A stretch of 64,000 nt of DNA from Trichopria drosophilae (Eukaryota; Arthropoda; Insecta; Hymenoptera; Diapriidae), in the NCBI GenBank assembly GCA_030407085.1, contig CM059587.1, forward strand, positions 74,141,001 to 74,205,000, in the 5' to 3' direction. Below the pieces are notes generated by a model. That model did no database searches. It was not told the origin of the DNA and was given only the letters and a program-made list of their open reading frames with translations. The first letter of the stretch is position 1, and each line of letters begins with the position of its first letter. Positions 47,911 to 61,689 of the stretch are shown one piece after another. A program made the translations under genes and the position numbers.

Positions 47911-48155
47911 GAGGAAATTTGACAGCTTTTTGACGGCTCAAAAATAGGTGAAATGTTAGATCTTTTTGTCATTTCTGTTACATCATAACGGGTTAAAAAG
48001 TGGTTTAAATACTTAGTGTTAACGGATTAAACCTGAGTATTATTGAGAGAAATGACGTTTAAAGAAACAAACCAGTTAACATCTACCAGAAACGACAAAA
48101 AGATCAGTCGTTTCACCACTTTTTGAGCTATCAAAAAGCTGTCAAATTTCCTCTC
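47911..48155. mobile_element. MITE with ~68-base terminal inverted repeats
   Basis: GAGGAAATTTGACAGCTTTT at the left is mirrored by AAAAGCTGTCAAATTTCCTC at the right. The inner arms GATCTTTTTGTCATTTCTG / CAGAAACGACAAAAAGATC also pair. The arms are closely matched, so it is fairly recent. No ORF. Confidence 0.85.
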
Positions 48156-48329
48156 ACTAACGTTTTTTTTTCTTTTGCGAGGATTTTTCCAAATTTCTTT
48201 TTAAATAAAAGAAATGTTTTAAATATAATTTTTGTTATAATTTTGGATCACGAGACCATCTACACCAAGAACAATATAATTGACTAAATTTTTTTGTTGA
48301 AATATTTGCAATTTTTATTATTAAAAACG

Positions 48330-48530
48330 ATCAGGAAGAGATTATTAGATCAGGATGATTCAAAATCCTGATCCAACTATTATTAATCTGTTCCGTTTCA
48401 TCAACATTAGTTCAGAATGATCTCCAATATTGTGCTCTAAATGAAATCTGATTCATATTGATCTCATAATGATATGTTTAGAAAAACCTCATAATAATCC
48501 TGAACTATTTGTTATGTTTGCTGTCTGGGG
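48330..48530. mobile_element. MITE-like sequence, possible relative of the 4344-4543 palindrome
   Basis: Contains a hairpin ATCAGGATGATTCAAAATCCTGAT-type core split by eight bases, then TTCAGAATGATCTCC, GAAATCTGATT, TTTAGAAAAACCTCA and TCCTGAACTATTTG ending near TTTGCTGTCTGG. The order and words resemble the right half of the 4.3 kb element. Divergence is high. Confidence 0.4.
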
Positions 48531-49888
48531 ATTATGTACTCCGCAAATTTATTTGACATCAAAATAAATATGCCAATACCACTCGTAAAAAAGCATTAAC
48601 TATATTCAAGCATGTTTCTTTATTCTTTGAAAAATTCTTACCAGTTAAGAAAATATGAAATTTGCAAGAAATTAAAACTATTTGATTAAAAATGGTGCAG
48701 ACTTTTTCGCAATAATTATTTTGAGAGTATTGAAAAGTCATTTGAAAGTCATTTGAAAATTGTTAAAAAATACAACTAAGATACTAAAACGTTTGAAGAA
48801 CAATGAATCCACTAATTGAAAAGTTGACTTAAATTAATGCTATAACAGATATCTTATGAGATTATTTCGATATCTTTAAAAAAGTTGAAGATCTGACATA
48901 TTATTTTGGTAAATTTGAAAATTCAGAAGATTCATGAACTTATGATTGTTAATATGCACTCCGACAACCAAATTTTTTACGACTGGTATTGACAGTGCAA
49001 CGAATTTTTAAGTATAATCTATGGTTTCAACGAAAAAAAAACATTTTCTCATTGCCCGGAAATCTGTTTTTAAAATCGATCTATTTTACATTAAATATAA
49101 AATTGAATTGTTTATGTTAATGTTGTTCAATATTTTGGATCACAAGAACCGAACAAAATTAGCTGAAACCCAAGACCTTTAACGATACTAACAGGATTTA
49201 ATATTGTATATGATTTTTCTTATTTTAATACAAGTCAGCTCAAAATTTGTATATAATAATTACATGGAGATTTGATAATAATTCAATAAATAAACAAAAG
49301 CATGAAATTTATTTAATTATTAATTAATAATACTGCTTATGAGGAGTAATAGAAATCGGAAACGTTGAGAATATTTAAAAAAAGGTGACATTCCATATTG
49401 CACTTAATATGCAACTGGAAACTTAAGAACTTACTATTATTTATTAAACAAATTGTTAAAAAACGCATTGTAAGAAGCATAATATTATTTCTGAAAAATA
49501 AATAAATTATAACGTTCCTCATCCTGATTGTTTGTTGACAACGAAACAAATATTTCCAGGAAGGATTTTTTACTTACACTCGAACATATGCTCGAATGAA
49601 TTCTTACAGTACTTTGTAATAAAGTACACATAGGTAACAATCACAGAAAAAGAGTAGTCATTTTATAATACATGACTTTTGATGTAAGCTTGATGCTACG
49701 TAATTCCACATATAATTTCAGAGAATTATTGCTCGTAAACAGATTACAGGATGTCGAAAGAATTGAAAAGTAGGCGCGTTCATTTATTTCGCAATTAAAT
49801 GGCATCGCAGTTATCATATATTTTAGGATAAAATCAAATGTTATCAATAATAGGCCTGCATTTTTATGGTTTCAGGTGATTATTAAAA
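48531..49888. other. Upstream region of the CRAL-TRIO gene
   Basis: AT-rich with no coding exon. An acceptor TATGGTTTCAG ends at 49875, 13 bases before the ATG at 49889, so at least one 5' untranslated exon lies upstream, undetermined. Confidence 0.45.
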
Positions 49889-52800
49889 ATGACCTTACTG
49901 CCACCAACTGTGGAGCAGCAACGGCGGATCGACATCGAAGTGCCTCCAGATCCAGAAATGAGAAAACGTGACATTATTGCGATTCGCGAATGGCTCGCAA
50001 AACAACCACATTTGCCAAAACATATGGGTAATTATTTTTAAATACTAGGTATTCACTTTAGACCACTTAACACGAAAAGTTAGGTTATCTACACTGTTAG
50101 AAAAATTCGGATGATGGAATCAGATAACTCAGGGGACTTTCGTTTGGTTTGTAGTCACCAGGTGCGGCTGCCACACTAGCCGCCCGACACTTAACGCTCG
50201 TGCTTCCCGTTATAGAAGTGGGATTTTCATTCGATTATATGGCATTCCTCTTAATTAAGAGATACCTTTAATTAAATGTAATATGTTAAATACATTCCAT
50301 TCCAGAAAAGTTTAATATATACATCCAATAATTATGCACATATGTATAGCATATTAAAAGTAAATTAACCAACAGGCAAGACAATTTTTACTCTTATATT
50401 TTTCTGTATCGCTAACCAAAAATCACTAAACTTATATAGAATTTTTGTAGCTAAATCTTTTTTCTGTTAGTTTCTAAAAAAATTTCTAGGAGTGTAGAAT
50501 AGTAAACTAAATTTTGACCAAAAATAGGTGAAACCATTTTGGACAGTTGAACTATTCTATTAAAAACTATATTTTCCTAACTAAATGATTGGTAATGGGA
50601 TCGTATTTGTGTTCCTTTTCATCTCGAGTGAAAGTGAAATCGTGTGCTTGATGACGTGACTTTAGATCTTGATAAAAGGATACTTCTATACTGTCTACAG
50701 ACGAAATTTCGTCGAGTATAGAATTATACAACTTTTTACTTAAATTGTCTAATTTTAAAAATCTACTTTTGGAGTTCGTGGTTTGGTAAACTCGACGTAA
50801 AGAAACATATCGATGTTATTAGGTAATTAAAGAAAAATAATTTTACTGAAAATGCAAAACAAGTCTACGCAATTTCGTTAGTCAACTTTTTTAGTCAATA
50901 TAATTATTTTAATTGGGTCTATTTAATAGTGGATTTAATTGTATTTAAAACTTTATTATAAATATTGTTTATGTGTTTAAAAGAATTCGAAATGGTCAAA
51001 AATAGTGTATAAAAGTTATAAAAATAAATAGATTTTTATTAGTAAACAAATTTAAAAGCACTACTATTGATAAATTATGATTAATTCAACTGTTTTACAT
51101 TTTAATAACAATAGGAAAATAAAATTATATTTATGTCATATATAGCACGTAATGACAAAATATAAAAAATAAATAACAAGATTTTGCTAAGAATAATAAG
51201 ATTGAAATATTAGTATAAAATTAAATATATTAGCTCTCCTACCCACTTTCTCTACCATTAGTTAGCCATATCAAATATGAGAGGCATCTTAAATTATGTA
51301 ATATTAACATAATGTTCATTTTATTATAAATATCGTTTTTGTTTCAAATCCAAATATGATACCCTAATCTCTAAGTCTGAATTAGTTATATCCTACTAAT
51401 TTTAAATAAAATGTGGGTATTGTCAGTTAGTCAATTGTTAACTAAGAAATAGTAAAAAACTACTCATTCATTAATAAAATTCTCCTAATAACAAAATATT
51501 AATTGAATATTTTAGTTTAGTAATTTTTATAATAAGTAATAAATTGGTAGTTTTTCATTTTTTTAGTTAGTAATTTTTAACTACCTAAGATTTTGAGAGT
51601 AGTGATATTGTTAAATGGTTAAATATTTTGTTTTCCTAATAAATTTTTATGTTTTAAATTGTTTTTACGTTACAATTTATGAATTCCGTATAAATAATAT
51701 TACTAATCTATTAATATTTGCTTAAGCCTTATGTGTATTTTAATGTATCTTTTCAGACGATACAAGACTGGAGCACTTTCTATTTGGTTGCAAAAACAGT
51801 ATTGAAAGATGCAAGGTGATATTAGAGGCTTATTTCAGTACTCGAACTGTACTAACGGACTTCTTCGCATCCCGCGATCCCTTGGGTCATGACATTCAAC
51901 AAAGCTGTGACATAATGTAATTACTAGCAGATATTACTAACTTAAGTTAGCTACTTTTCCTATTGCATATTGTTAATTTTATATTTATCTGAACAATATT
52001 ATTGTATAATCCGAATTCTAATGTTTGTAGTTTATTTTATTTACTGTCTTTAATATCACGTTAGTAGCAATAATACTTTGTACAACTATTATACTATGAT
52101 TACTATTGAAATACTAATAAATATTATACTCTTAATCATCACAAAAATGTAACTATTTCTAATGAAAGCAAATATATTTTGTTGTTTTGCAGAGAATATT
52201 TCGTTTTACCAAAGTTAACAGAAGAGGGTTACCGTGTAACTATCTTAAGACTGAAAGATCCCTCAATGGAACGCTTTTCGTTACGAGCAATTACAAGGCG
52301 GATTTTGATGGTTATGGACATTCGTCTCTTAGAAGAACCATCCTTATCCAACATTATGATTTTAGATCTCAAGGTAATGACACTCAAAATTTATTATGTA
52401 GTTGATTTCGATTAGCTAAAAAAGCCCCTAATGGAAACGAACTAAAAAAACCATAAGAAATTTGTATCGATTTATTATAAGGTGCGGTTTTGACGATTTC
52501 CCGCAATTAAATTTGTATCATTTAAAATTATTTGAATGAAAACTGCACTGTGAGATTCAAGTTGCTCTTAGAACGAATATTTTGCAAGTTATGAATGGTA
52601 TTTTGAATTCGAATCCATTTTTTTCTTTAGAGAGCTTTTGTGCAATTAGCTTTATGTGCTAATAGTGTAATCTCCTTCAAACTATTTAAACTTTTATACA
52701 TATATTTATGTTTAAAAAAATAATGCTTATCATACAGTTTATTAGTAATATTTTCCAGTAGTTACAACATAATTACTACTTCATTATCCTGTTTAATGAT

Positions 52801-55800
52801 ACACATTAAGTATTGTTCATGTCACTTCTAGTAGAAAAATCCGAGTCAAAATTACTTCCAAATTTTGAAACTCCAAATAGTTTTTCGAAAACACCTAAAG
52901 CAAAACGCAACAGTATTAAATTTTAACATAAATAACAGCAAAACATAATTACTGTCTCATTGTTCTCTACCGATTAGAACTGCAGAAATTATTTGTTTAG
53001 TAATTCAAATTAAAGCGACGATGATATCTATATTCCATTGATTAACTCCAACATAATTTGATCCGTCTTCAATTTAAGAAATAGTTTATAATCTTAGTAT
53101 GTAGTATATATTGATCGAATGAAATTTGTAGAAAAAACACATTAATAATAGAGAAATAATTTATTGCTCATGTAATAATTTAAACTTGAGTTTTTAATTT
53201 TTTGTAAATAATAATGATACTTATTAAAACTAAAGCGATATCATTAAAAAATGATATTTTAAACAGCTGATTCGCTCGTTTAAAATAACACACAGAACAA
53301 AAGTATATGGATTTCTAACTATAAGGTATCGTGTTCAAAAATGAAAATTACAAATACGCTACAAAACTACAGGAATATCATATTTTCAATAAAATTTAGT
53401 TGCAAGAAACATTTGCAGATGTGCGGAAATAGTTCCTGTATCTTTTTTCCTATGAAGAAATCACTAAATTCAAATACAATAGTTAATTATACATCTCCTA
53501 ACTCATTTTATCGCCTTAACTATTTTCGTTAAATTTGTACCTTAAATAAAACGCCATACTTATTACAAGTAATCTATTAACTTGAAAAAAAAATTGTTAT
53601 TCTTGAACCACTTATTTGAATTATTTAATTGTGTACAATGTTCTCTCGAAATCTGAATTAATTATAAACCATTAATAAGACAATGAAAAGTGAGTCGCCA
53701 AATGAGTTAGTAATCATTTTTGCTAATAAAAAGTTAAAACCTACTAATTCTACAAACTACTTAACTAAAAAAGTCAACATGCACTTGTAGATTAGTTGAA
53801 TTTTGCTAATGAATTAGTATTTTCGTACTATTTTTCAGTAAAAAACTTACTAATTGATGTTAATCCACTTTTCGCTCTAGATAAATCGTTTTTAATTAAT
53901 TCAAGTTTACAGAGTTTTGTTTAGCAAATGCAAAAGTTCTGTAGAGGATAAAATAATTAAAATATCTATAAAAATAACAATGTCGACAAATCATTCTCGA
54001 ACCAACTGTACTACATAATAAATAATATTTTTGTCTTAGCTACCAAAAGTTGTAATAAATAAAAGTTCTGTTTGATTTTGGCAAAATTTAAGTTTTTTTT
54101 TACTACAATTAATGTTTCTAACGAATATAAATTATCTAAATAACAATATATCAATTTTATAGGCTTGATCGATTGTTTAGAATTACACGTTTATCAATAT
54201 CTGGCATACAAGAGAACAATTCTTGTAACTGGCCGATTTACGGTCCAAGTGCTTGCGATAATTTCAAATTGAAAGCTATCCCTCTATGGTCCATATTTAT
54301 AAGCTATTATTAACTTAATGCAGTAACTTGAATGGATTAAATCATATAATAGTTACCAATGTAACTTATAAATAACAAAAGTAAATTAAACAAAACTGAC
54401 TTTTATTTTTCAAATTTAAACACCTTATACTTCGTAGGTTATTTACATTACATTCAATATTTTATTATTTGCATTACATAACATTTAACGAATATAAGAC
54501 TTTCACTCTGTAACTTACCATTTGTTTAGTTGAATAAGGAAATTAACTAAAAATAGTTCACCTGACTAAAACATTAATTATATAATGAAAGAGTTAGATC
54601 AATCAGAGTTGATTTGCTACTCTTAGATACTAGTTAGTAGCGTTAACTATTTGTTGTATTAACTAATTTCAATTAATGATATGTATTTAAATATTTAAAC
54701 ACCTATTGGCAAACAGAAATATCGAGAAAATTAAATAGTACAATTACTTATTTGCAAAAGAAAATCGACGGTACGAATTAACCGAAAAATAGCATTAAAT
54801 AATGGTAACAATCTGCTTTAATACAATGTCCTATTACACAACAACTAAAACTACATACACACTACAATTAACACAAAGTTTAATGAAATTTATAAGCAGG
54901 TATTGTCAAAATGATAAAAATGTTGGAATAACTTTCCAGAACTTACAGCATCAGTCGAACAAAGAGATACGAATCAAGCAATGAATTGTTAGTTAGCCAA
55001 CGCTAAATAACTGTACAACATGCACAGTTTCCCAAAATAGAAGATAATTCGATGTCAAAATTGGACCTCATGAAGGTCAAGAAAAGTAAAACCGTAGATG
55101 AAAGTAAAATCGAGATAACCGTAGCATCGTTGAGAGTAAATTCCCTAAGGTGCACTAACTAGATACAGTGTTACAAACACACCAGACGTTAGACATTAAT
55201 AATCCTCTTCCAACTTTCTATCTGTCAAATTCGTCGGTACATGTTATATAAGCAACATTATACGAACATTTTTAAAATCTGACCTGTTGCATAAAGGCTC
55301 GGAGAGTAATGCGTAACTAAGTTCCTCGTCGAATTTGATTTTAATTCCTGTTTCGATGACCGTTTCTTTCCTGCAACTAGTGATGCTCGCGGCAGAATAC
55401 ACTTTCTATTATATTTGTTTCAGGGTTTCACCGCCAATCACTATGCCAAATGCGTACCAACACAAGCAATTATTCGACACGCCATGCTTGCCACGCAAAA
55501 CGCTATGCCGTTCCGTCTACACAGGGTGTTTTATCTTAATGCTCCAAATTTTATCAATAACATCCTTAATATATTTTATCCTTTGCTAAAGGAAAAATTA
55601 ATTCAAAAGGTAAGGCAAACAACATTTTTTATTCTGCATGAACAATAATTTTACTTTTAAGGATAGGCAGTAGAGTAATAAAAAATGCGTTTCCTGATAC
55701 TAATATACAAGTAGAAAATATCATTTTTTATTGAAGTAAAATTTCAATTGTTTGTTTGGAACGAAAACCAAATTTTTTAGTACTTTTTGAAAAAACTAAT

Positions 55801-58800
55801 TTTGCCGAACTTTAACGGACTTGAAAAGTCAATAATTTTAAGGGAAAAAAATTTTGTATTTGTTCATGAAAAACTCTGTATTATCAACGAAATCCTGCTT
55901 ACTGAAGACAGATTTTAATACGTGCTTTAAAAGATTTTGGAGCTTTTATTTCGGCCAGCAAAAAAAAAATAATGTTTGAAACATTTAATAAAATGGATAA
56001 TTTTCCTATTTAGAGATTTCTACTGCTTTTGATATTATTTTTTAACCCTCCGGGAATAGAACTCGTTTTTGCGGCCTGCAGTGAAATCTTCGGGCGCAAA
56101 TTACTGAGCTCCTCCTTCGTCATATTAAAAAAAATCGTATGCAATATGGGTGAAATATCGATCAACGACGAGTGTGATTGTAACCCTCGGTTTGCTCGTG
56201 GGATAAATTTCGCTCTGGTCGAAGATCGGTAATTACGCCCTCGTTACATACTACAAGGGTTTTGAAGGATCTTTTAAATAAATTGTAATTTCAATGGTTA
56301 TTTTATTCAATACCTTGTGCAGGAACAAGAATAATAAAGAATACAATACCTTGATTTATATTTAGTCATCGTCATTTTACTTCGTTAATATCAAAATTAA
56401 TTTTCACATTAAGATGATACACGTTAATGTATTTAAATAGTATACAGAGTGTAATATTGGTATTTAAATACTTTTTAATTTAAATACTTTCCAATTCCAA
56501 TTTCGTAGTTTTCATAGACAAGAATAACTACTAAAAAATACTTTTCCGTCCTCGTTTACAAAAAATCTTTACACCAAAAAAGTTCCATAATAATGATAAG
56601 AAAAATTTTATGTTTCGAGAACTGAACTATTGCATAATAATATTGAATTTTTGTGTAAGTATGACTGATGTAGACAAGAACTGGAGGATTAAAAAAAAAA
56701 TCCTATATTTTTTCTATTATTGTTTTCAAAAATTTTGATATCAAAGAGAATTAACTAAAATTAACGAACATTTTTCTCATATTGTTGACTTTAGAAAATT
56801 TGTATTTTTTATTAAGAAATAAGTTGTCTTATAATGAAATATGACATCATTGCAAAACTTGATTAGGTGTGAAAATTTTTTATCATTTTGGAAAATAAAT
56901 AAGGACATACAGAAATAAAACGAGTTCGAAGAAGAATCAATGTACAGACATCTAGACAAATTTTTGCTACAAGTTCAACGACTAAAAGACAAATATGCAT
57001 TTCTTTTAAACAAAATGAAATAAATAGCAGAGTTTGCATTCTTATGTAAGTAAAAGGTGATCTCTTAAACTAATAATGTGTTTTAAATACTAACTAGTAC
57101 TAGACAATTAAATATTTTATTTAATTTTGTGTTCTAGATAAAATAGAAATAACATTATCAACAATTACGTTTGTAGGGGAACAATAACCTTAAATCTTCA
57201 TTTTTAAAATTACAGTCGCACCTTTAGTATTAATATTAATAGTATCATTCAAGTAAAAAAACGTAAAATGAAACAAAATACTTTTGTGTCAATTTCAAAA
57301 CGCTAATCAAATTGAGATAAATCGTAGATACAAATTTCCAAAATTCTACAGATTTTAATCAGTGATGGATTAGTTTCTTGATGTAATGTGCTTATACAAG
57401 ATGCTATAATTCGATGTCGACATACGAAGTTACAAAGATTATACAGAAGTTATATAACCATGAATTTTCACTTTAATAAAATCTAATATTTCCAAACAAT
57501 GTAATAAATAATTCTGACGAGAATTTTACCGAGGAATTTATGTAAATAATCGTAATATTACATTTTCATTTTCCTAGGGGTCTTTTTTTAACTGCAAGAA
57601 TGATTGAATACAAATAAGCAGATATTCACTGTAAAATCTATTATATTTAAAATCTGATTATTTCCTAATAATTTTGCATGCGTTTTACCTCGTGAAATTT
57701 TATTTATTTTATCAATTATTTTTTGTTAAATTCTTCTGCTTTACAAAGAATATTAATTTTATGCAGCGTTCTTTGGTATTTTCGTTTTATAGGCAGTAAT
57801 ATATTGGCTGAACTTTCTTTCTTATAATTTCCGTTGTTATAGTTTCGAATAAGCACTGGAGGAGCTGAAGAACTTTACCCATTTATGGACAAAGATATTT
57901 TACCAAATGAATGGGGTGGCAAAGCTGGAACTTTCAACGAACTGAGTGGTAATAAAATTGTTATTAATTTTACCAATTACTGTTTACAAATGATTACAAT
58001 TAGATTATATTTATTTAATTGGTGTCAAATAGAAACCTAATCTTTTTTAAGGAGATAGAATGTACTAAAATTATTGGAATAATCTGTGTGGAATAATTTA
58101 GTCTTGGAACAATTTAATATTGTCCACATGAGAAAGAAGTAAATTATTTTCTTTTTAAACTTTATTATCAGCTATAGCCCACAGGAGTGAAATATTACTG
58201 CAACAATTTTACTGTGTGTCCATAATTTGTTACATTATTATTTACTACAATGCTGTTAGACTTGAATGAGAAAAAGTAGTTAGTTTAAGAATTTCATAGA
58301 CGAAAAACATGTAATTAAAAAAATAGTTCTCTATAGAAAATGACACGAGATAAATATTGTACCACTTATTATATCTTTCTATCTAAATATGTAACTCTGC
58401 AATTCAGTACATAAGACAACATTAAGTAACTAATTTCACTATTGGTACCATTCTTAAATAATTACTGTAAAATATAAATGTAATTTGTTTACGAATTTTG
58501 GTGATCAATTTGTCGAATTGCTGATAATAAATCAATTCTAACTTTTATGTCGAGGTAAACAAAATTTATTTAGTAAAAATTACCGAACGGTTATATATTG
58601 AGGATATTTTAAATATTAAAAAATTGTTTGTAGACAGTTCAGAAAAACTTAGACAATTATACAATTTATAACAGTCTAAATCATTAATAGAAAACGGTTA
58701 TTGAATTGGTTTTTCAAACACATCTAATCGATTTTTGTGTACAAAATAGAATTAGTTCTAATATTCCACTATTATTATATGTTAAACCATCTAAAATATA

Positions 58801-59368
58801 AAATAATCAATTGGTAATACAGTAAAATTGTTTTTGTTTTACATTCATCACCCACTAAAACTGTTGTAGTGGACTTTCATTCCAAATCCGTAAAAATCGA
58901 TCGGTTGAACCTGAGTTAATCTAAAGTACAATTGCTTTAAGGAGATAATTTTTATTTTACTCCAAAGGAGCTCTGCGGTGTATATTTTTACTGTATACTT
59001 TAAAGGATAATATCTTAAATAGTCCTTATTAAACTGAAAAAATGACTTCACATGTCATTCGAGACGAAACCTGTTTATATTTTTTAATGCAGGACATTAT
59101 AATTGTAATACAAATATTAACGTTTTTTTTACTAAGATCGAAATATGCTTGAAATTTGAATTGTGAAAATTAGAATCATATTTTTTACAAGTTATTTTAT
59201 TTTTCAGAATCATGGCGCACAAAAATGGAAAAATACAGAGACTGGTTCCTACGTGAAGAGAAAATCAGTAAAACTAATGAAAAACTTCGATTACCAAATA
59301 ACAAATCTATGATTAGTAACGAATTCGAAGGAATTCCAGGTTCCTTTAGAAAATTAAATATCGACTGA
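49889..59368 (+). CDS. CRAL-TRIO domain protein, alpha-tocopherol transfer protein-like, six coding exons
   Basis: Exons: 49889-50027, 51757-51916, 52193-52373, 55424-55609, 57843-57948 and 59208-59368. All have GT..AG introns and together give 933 bases, 310 residues. The family is usually close to 300. Residues about 45-100 form the CRAL-TRIO N-terminal helical region (RLEHFLFGCKNSIERCK). The lipid-binding domain follows, with GYRVTILRLKD, DIRLLEE, LDLKGFTANHYA and FRLHRVFYLNAPNF. The exit is FMDKDILPNEWGGKAG, the conserved P-x-E-(W/Y)-G-G stretch. The end is GSFRKLNID, typical of insect members. These cytosolic proteins carry small lipids such as tocopherols or retinoids and bind phosphoinositides; the ligand here is unknown. 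The ATG was chosen as first in frame after an acceptor at 49875. No defects were seen. Confidence 0.94.
50089..50497. mobile_element. MITE-like element in CRAL-TRIO intron 1
   Basis: CTACACTGTTAGAAAAATT at the left end is inverted as AATTTCTAGGAGTGTAG at the right. The interior includes an unexpectedly GC-rich patch (50150-50215, CCAGGTGCGGCTGCC). No coding domain. Confidence 0.5.
53690..53890. repeat. TTAGTAA/TTACTAA-rich inverted block
   Basis: GAGTCGCCAAATGAGTTAGT and CTTACTAATTGATG..CACTTTTCGCTC suggest diverged inverted ends around a core of CTACTAATT/AATTAGT words. It resembles blocks at 10.3 and 51.5 kb. In CRAL-TRIO intron 3. Confidence 0.3.
56029..56260. other. GC-richer island inside CRAL-TRIO intron 4
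   Basis: An open 67-codon plus frame (TTG start) runs through CpG-containing sequence (TTCGGGCGCAAATTACTGAG, GACGAGTGTGATTGTAACC). No splice partner and no recognised domain. It could be a decayed transposon piece or an alternative exon. Confidence 0.25.
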
Positions 59369-59752
59369 GGTCCAACGCCATCTACTCGACTCAACTGGAA
59401 CTCGAAACAGGCACATAGCGTTTAATGACGCCTGTTTTTTTAGTTCCTGTATAAATATATTTTAAAAACATTCAAAACGATGAATCAAATCGATATTTTA
59501 TTATGTAAAATAGTGGCTAGTATAATATAATTTTTAAATGTACAGTTTGTAAAATATTTACATTTTTGTTCATTTAGAGTAGCAAACTTGTCTTATAATA
59601 CAAAATAGATTTAAAGTGGGAGTGAAATATCAATCAAAAATATACTGTGTGATTATTTTTAATATGAGAATATTACCATTTTTGGAGTATTCTGTATTTT
59701 ACTGTAAGTTTATGTGTATTAGTAGATATTTTTGTACGTAATTTCAACTTGA

Positions 59753-59758
59753 TAATAA
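59753..59758 (+). terminator. Candidate poly-A signal of the CRAL-TRIO gene
   Basis: AATAAA in TTGATAATAAATTAG about 385 bases after the stop. Placement is approximate. Confidence 0.4.
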
Positions 59759-59769
59759 ATTAGTCTTTG

Positions 59770-61050
59770 AAAAAATAATAACCCATTATTTGATTTTGAC
59801 AATTTTCATCTTCCCTAAAAGCTGATTATCGTCGGAGGCAATGTGTGTACTAGGTTGCTTGCGTACAGGCGCTTTAAAACGAAAATTAATTGGAATTGCG
59901 TTTAAAAGGAATTTCAATGTTTAATGAGAGATTTTACAAGAATATATGAATTGAAATTATCTTTGAATACAGATTTGTGTAACAGTGAATGTTTAACCAA
60001 AAACTTTTGATAATTTACCGACAGCAGGTATAATATTCGTTGATATGTTTTCTAAGGTAAAGTAAAGAGATTTAAAACCAATATAAAACAAAATATCTGG
60101 AAATTTTACACATTTATAAATTTGCATATTCTAATGTTGAAAGTGATAAGGTAAAAATAGTATGGGAATGATAATGTACTTACTATTATATTAATAGGGA
60201 TATTAACTAAAATCTATATCAATTTTTTTTATCATACTACTAAAAAATAACTTCACAATAAATGACTTATTTCAGAGTAAGATTTTAATCAAAATTATAA
60301 TTTAGAATTTATGATGAAGGAAGGAAGGTAGTTTTGTATTGTTTCTGATTCTACTTATGTTACGATGATTATTTTTTATATTGTTTAGTGTAAAAAACGT
60401 TAAAATAAATCTAAATTAACAAAAATTAATATTAAGTGAACGAGCTTTATAAGATGGTGATTTGTATCGAAGTATGCCACCTTTTTTTAGTCGTATTTTA
60501 TCCTTAATGCAATATATCTATAATCTCTAAATAAGTATGCCATTGGTCAATTAACTGGACATTAGTCATAATGATAATAAGAACTAAATGGAGGGACCCT
60601 AGATTGGTCCGAAAGGTTAGGTACAAAATAACATCAAAAATAACTTTTTTTTGCTCATGGTAATAGACGGAGGTCTACTATTGACATCCACAAAAATTGT
60701 ATTGTAAGTTTTAAGCCCTCCTTAATTTTTATTATAATAAAAACTGTTAAATTTAATTGCTAAAGCTCTGCTGATATTGTTAATTACACTATTTTTATTT
60801 CAGTTAATAATTCCACAAAAAACTACAACATGTTAGCAACTACAGCTAAAAAATTGCAGCTAAGTACAGACAGCAATTATGTTTAGTTGTATAATATAGT
60901 AATATAATCAATTAAAAACTTACAAGTATTTTTATATATAACAGAAAAATGTTAAGTTTTGTTGGTGCACAGCGAGTAGGAATTTTTTAATTCTATACAA
61001 TGAAAATTTATACCGTGGTCTAAAAAATGAATTAAAAGAATTTCACATTT
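59770..61050. other. Intergenic, nothing recognised
   Basis: AT-rich without credible genes or clear repeats. Confidence 0.45.
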
Positions 61051-61059
61051 CTATGGTCC

Positions 61060-61425
61060 CAAATATCACCAAAAATTTCACACATATTAATTATTAAAAA
61101 AGGCAAGGATGTGACCAAAACCTCAGAGAATATTAATGAAGTAATAATAATGTAGTTTATAACATTAAATTAAATGTGTTAATTGTAATGTATCTTATAT
61201 TGGTGTGACGAAAAGACAGTTATTAGATAGAATTAAAGAAAACAATGTCAGCGCATGTAGAATTTTACAGAGAAAATCTGTGATTACTGAACACATTGAA
61301 AAAACGAAACATCAATTTAATTGAGTTAGTGTTAAGATATTAAAAAAGGAGAGCTTTCGGAAAATCGGATTAATTTCTGAAATGATTTATATTTTCTTAC
61401 AAGAAAATGTCTTAACATAAAAGAA
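61060..61425 (+). pseudogene. Decayed Penelope-like element, GIY-YIG endonuclease part
   Basis: The frame from 61172 reads KCVNCNVSYIGVTKRQLLDR, the C-x2-C plus Y-I-G motif of the Penelope endonuclease, and continues through ITEHIEKTKHQFN to a stop near 61322. After the stop, KILKKES and SEMIYIF match the usual C-terminal helix with the catalytic Glu. Upstream, around 61050-61090, another frame gives weak similarity to the linker (ISMVPNITKNF). Stops, frame changes and the high AT show an old, dead copy. It differs markedly from the copy at 1-1017, so it belongs to another lineage. Confidence 0.8.
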
Positions 61426-61443
61426 GACACGCAAAATTGGTTC

Positions 61444-61473
61444 CTGATGATGACAGCAAGTTTGTCAAAACGC
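61444..61473 (+). ncRNA. Decayed hammerhead-ribozyme-like motif of the second Penelope copy
   Basis: CTGATGA (61444-61450) is followed by TGACA (61451-61455), a 7-base loop and TGTCA (61463-61467), then AAACGC. In a working hammerhead stem II must be followed by GAAA. Here the G is replaced by A, and that G (G12) is a catalytic base, so the motif should be inactive. It sits just after the endonuclease relic, the same relative order as in the first copy. Confidence 0.5.
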
Positions 61474-61689
61474 ATTTTTTTGCATCATTTACATGTACTA
61501 ACATCTATATCTACTTGTACTTTTGCCTTAGTTTACAACAATTAAAATCGATTTTATAATTTCAATATGACAAATTGGTAGTGTCTATATCCACGTATAC
61601 GGTTTCCTATATCATGCGTGAGTGAAAGAGAGATGGATGCAACAAAGGTTTATGTGCTTTGTTAGGTTAGGATAGCTTTAGCAGGGGGT

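Noticed and set aside
54160..54275. Extra CRAL-TRIO exon (frame with LIDCLELHVYQYLAYK)
   Set aside because: Exons ending 52373 and starting 55424 join directly within the conserved LDLKGFT region, leaving no gap in the domain.
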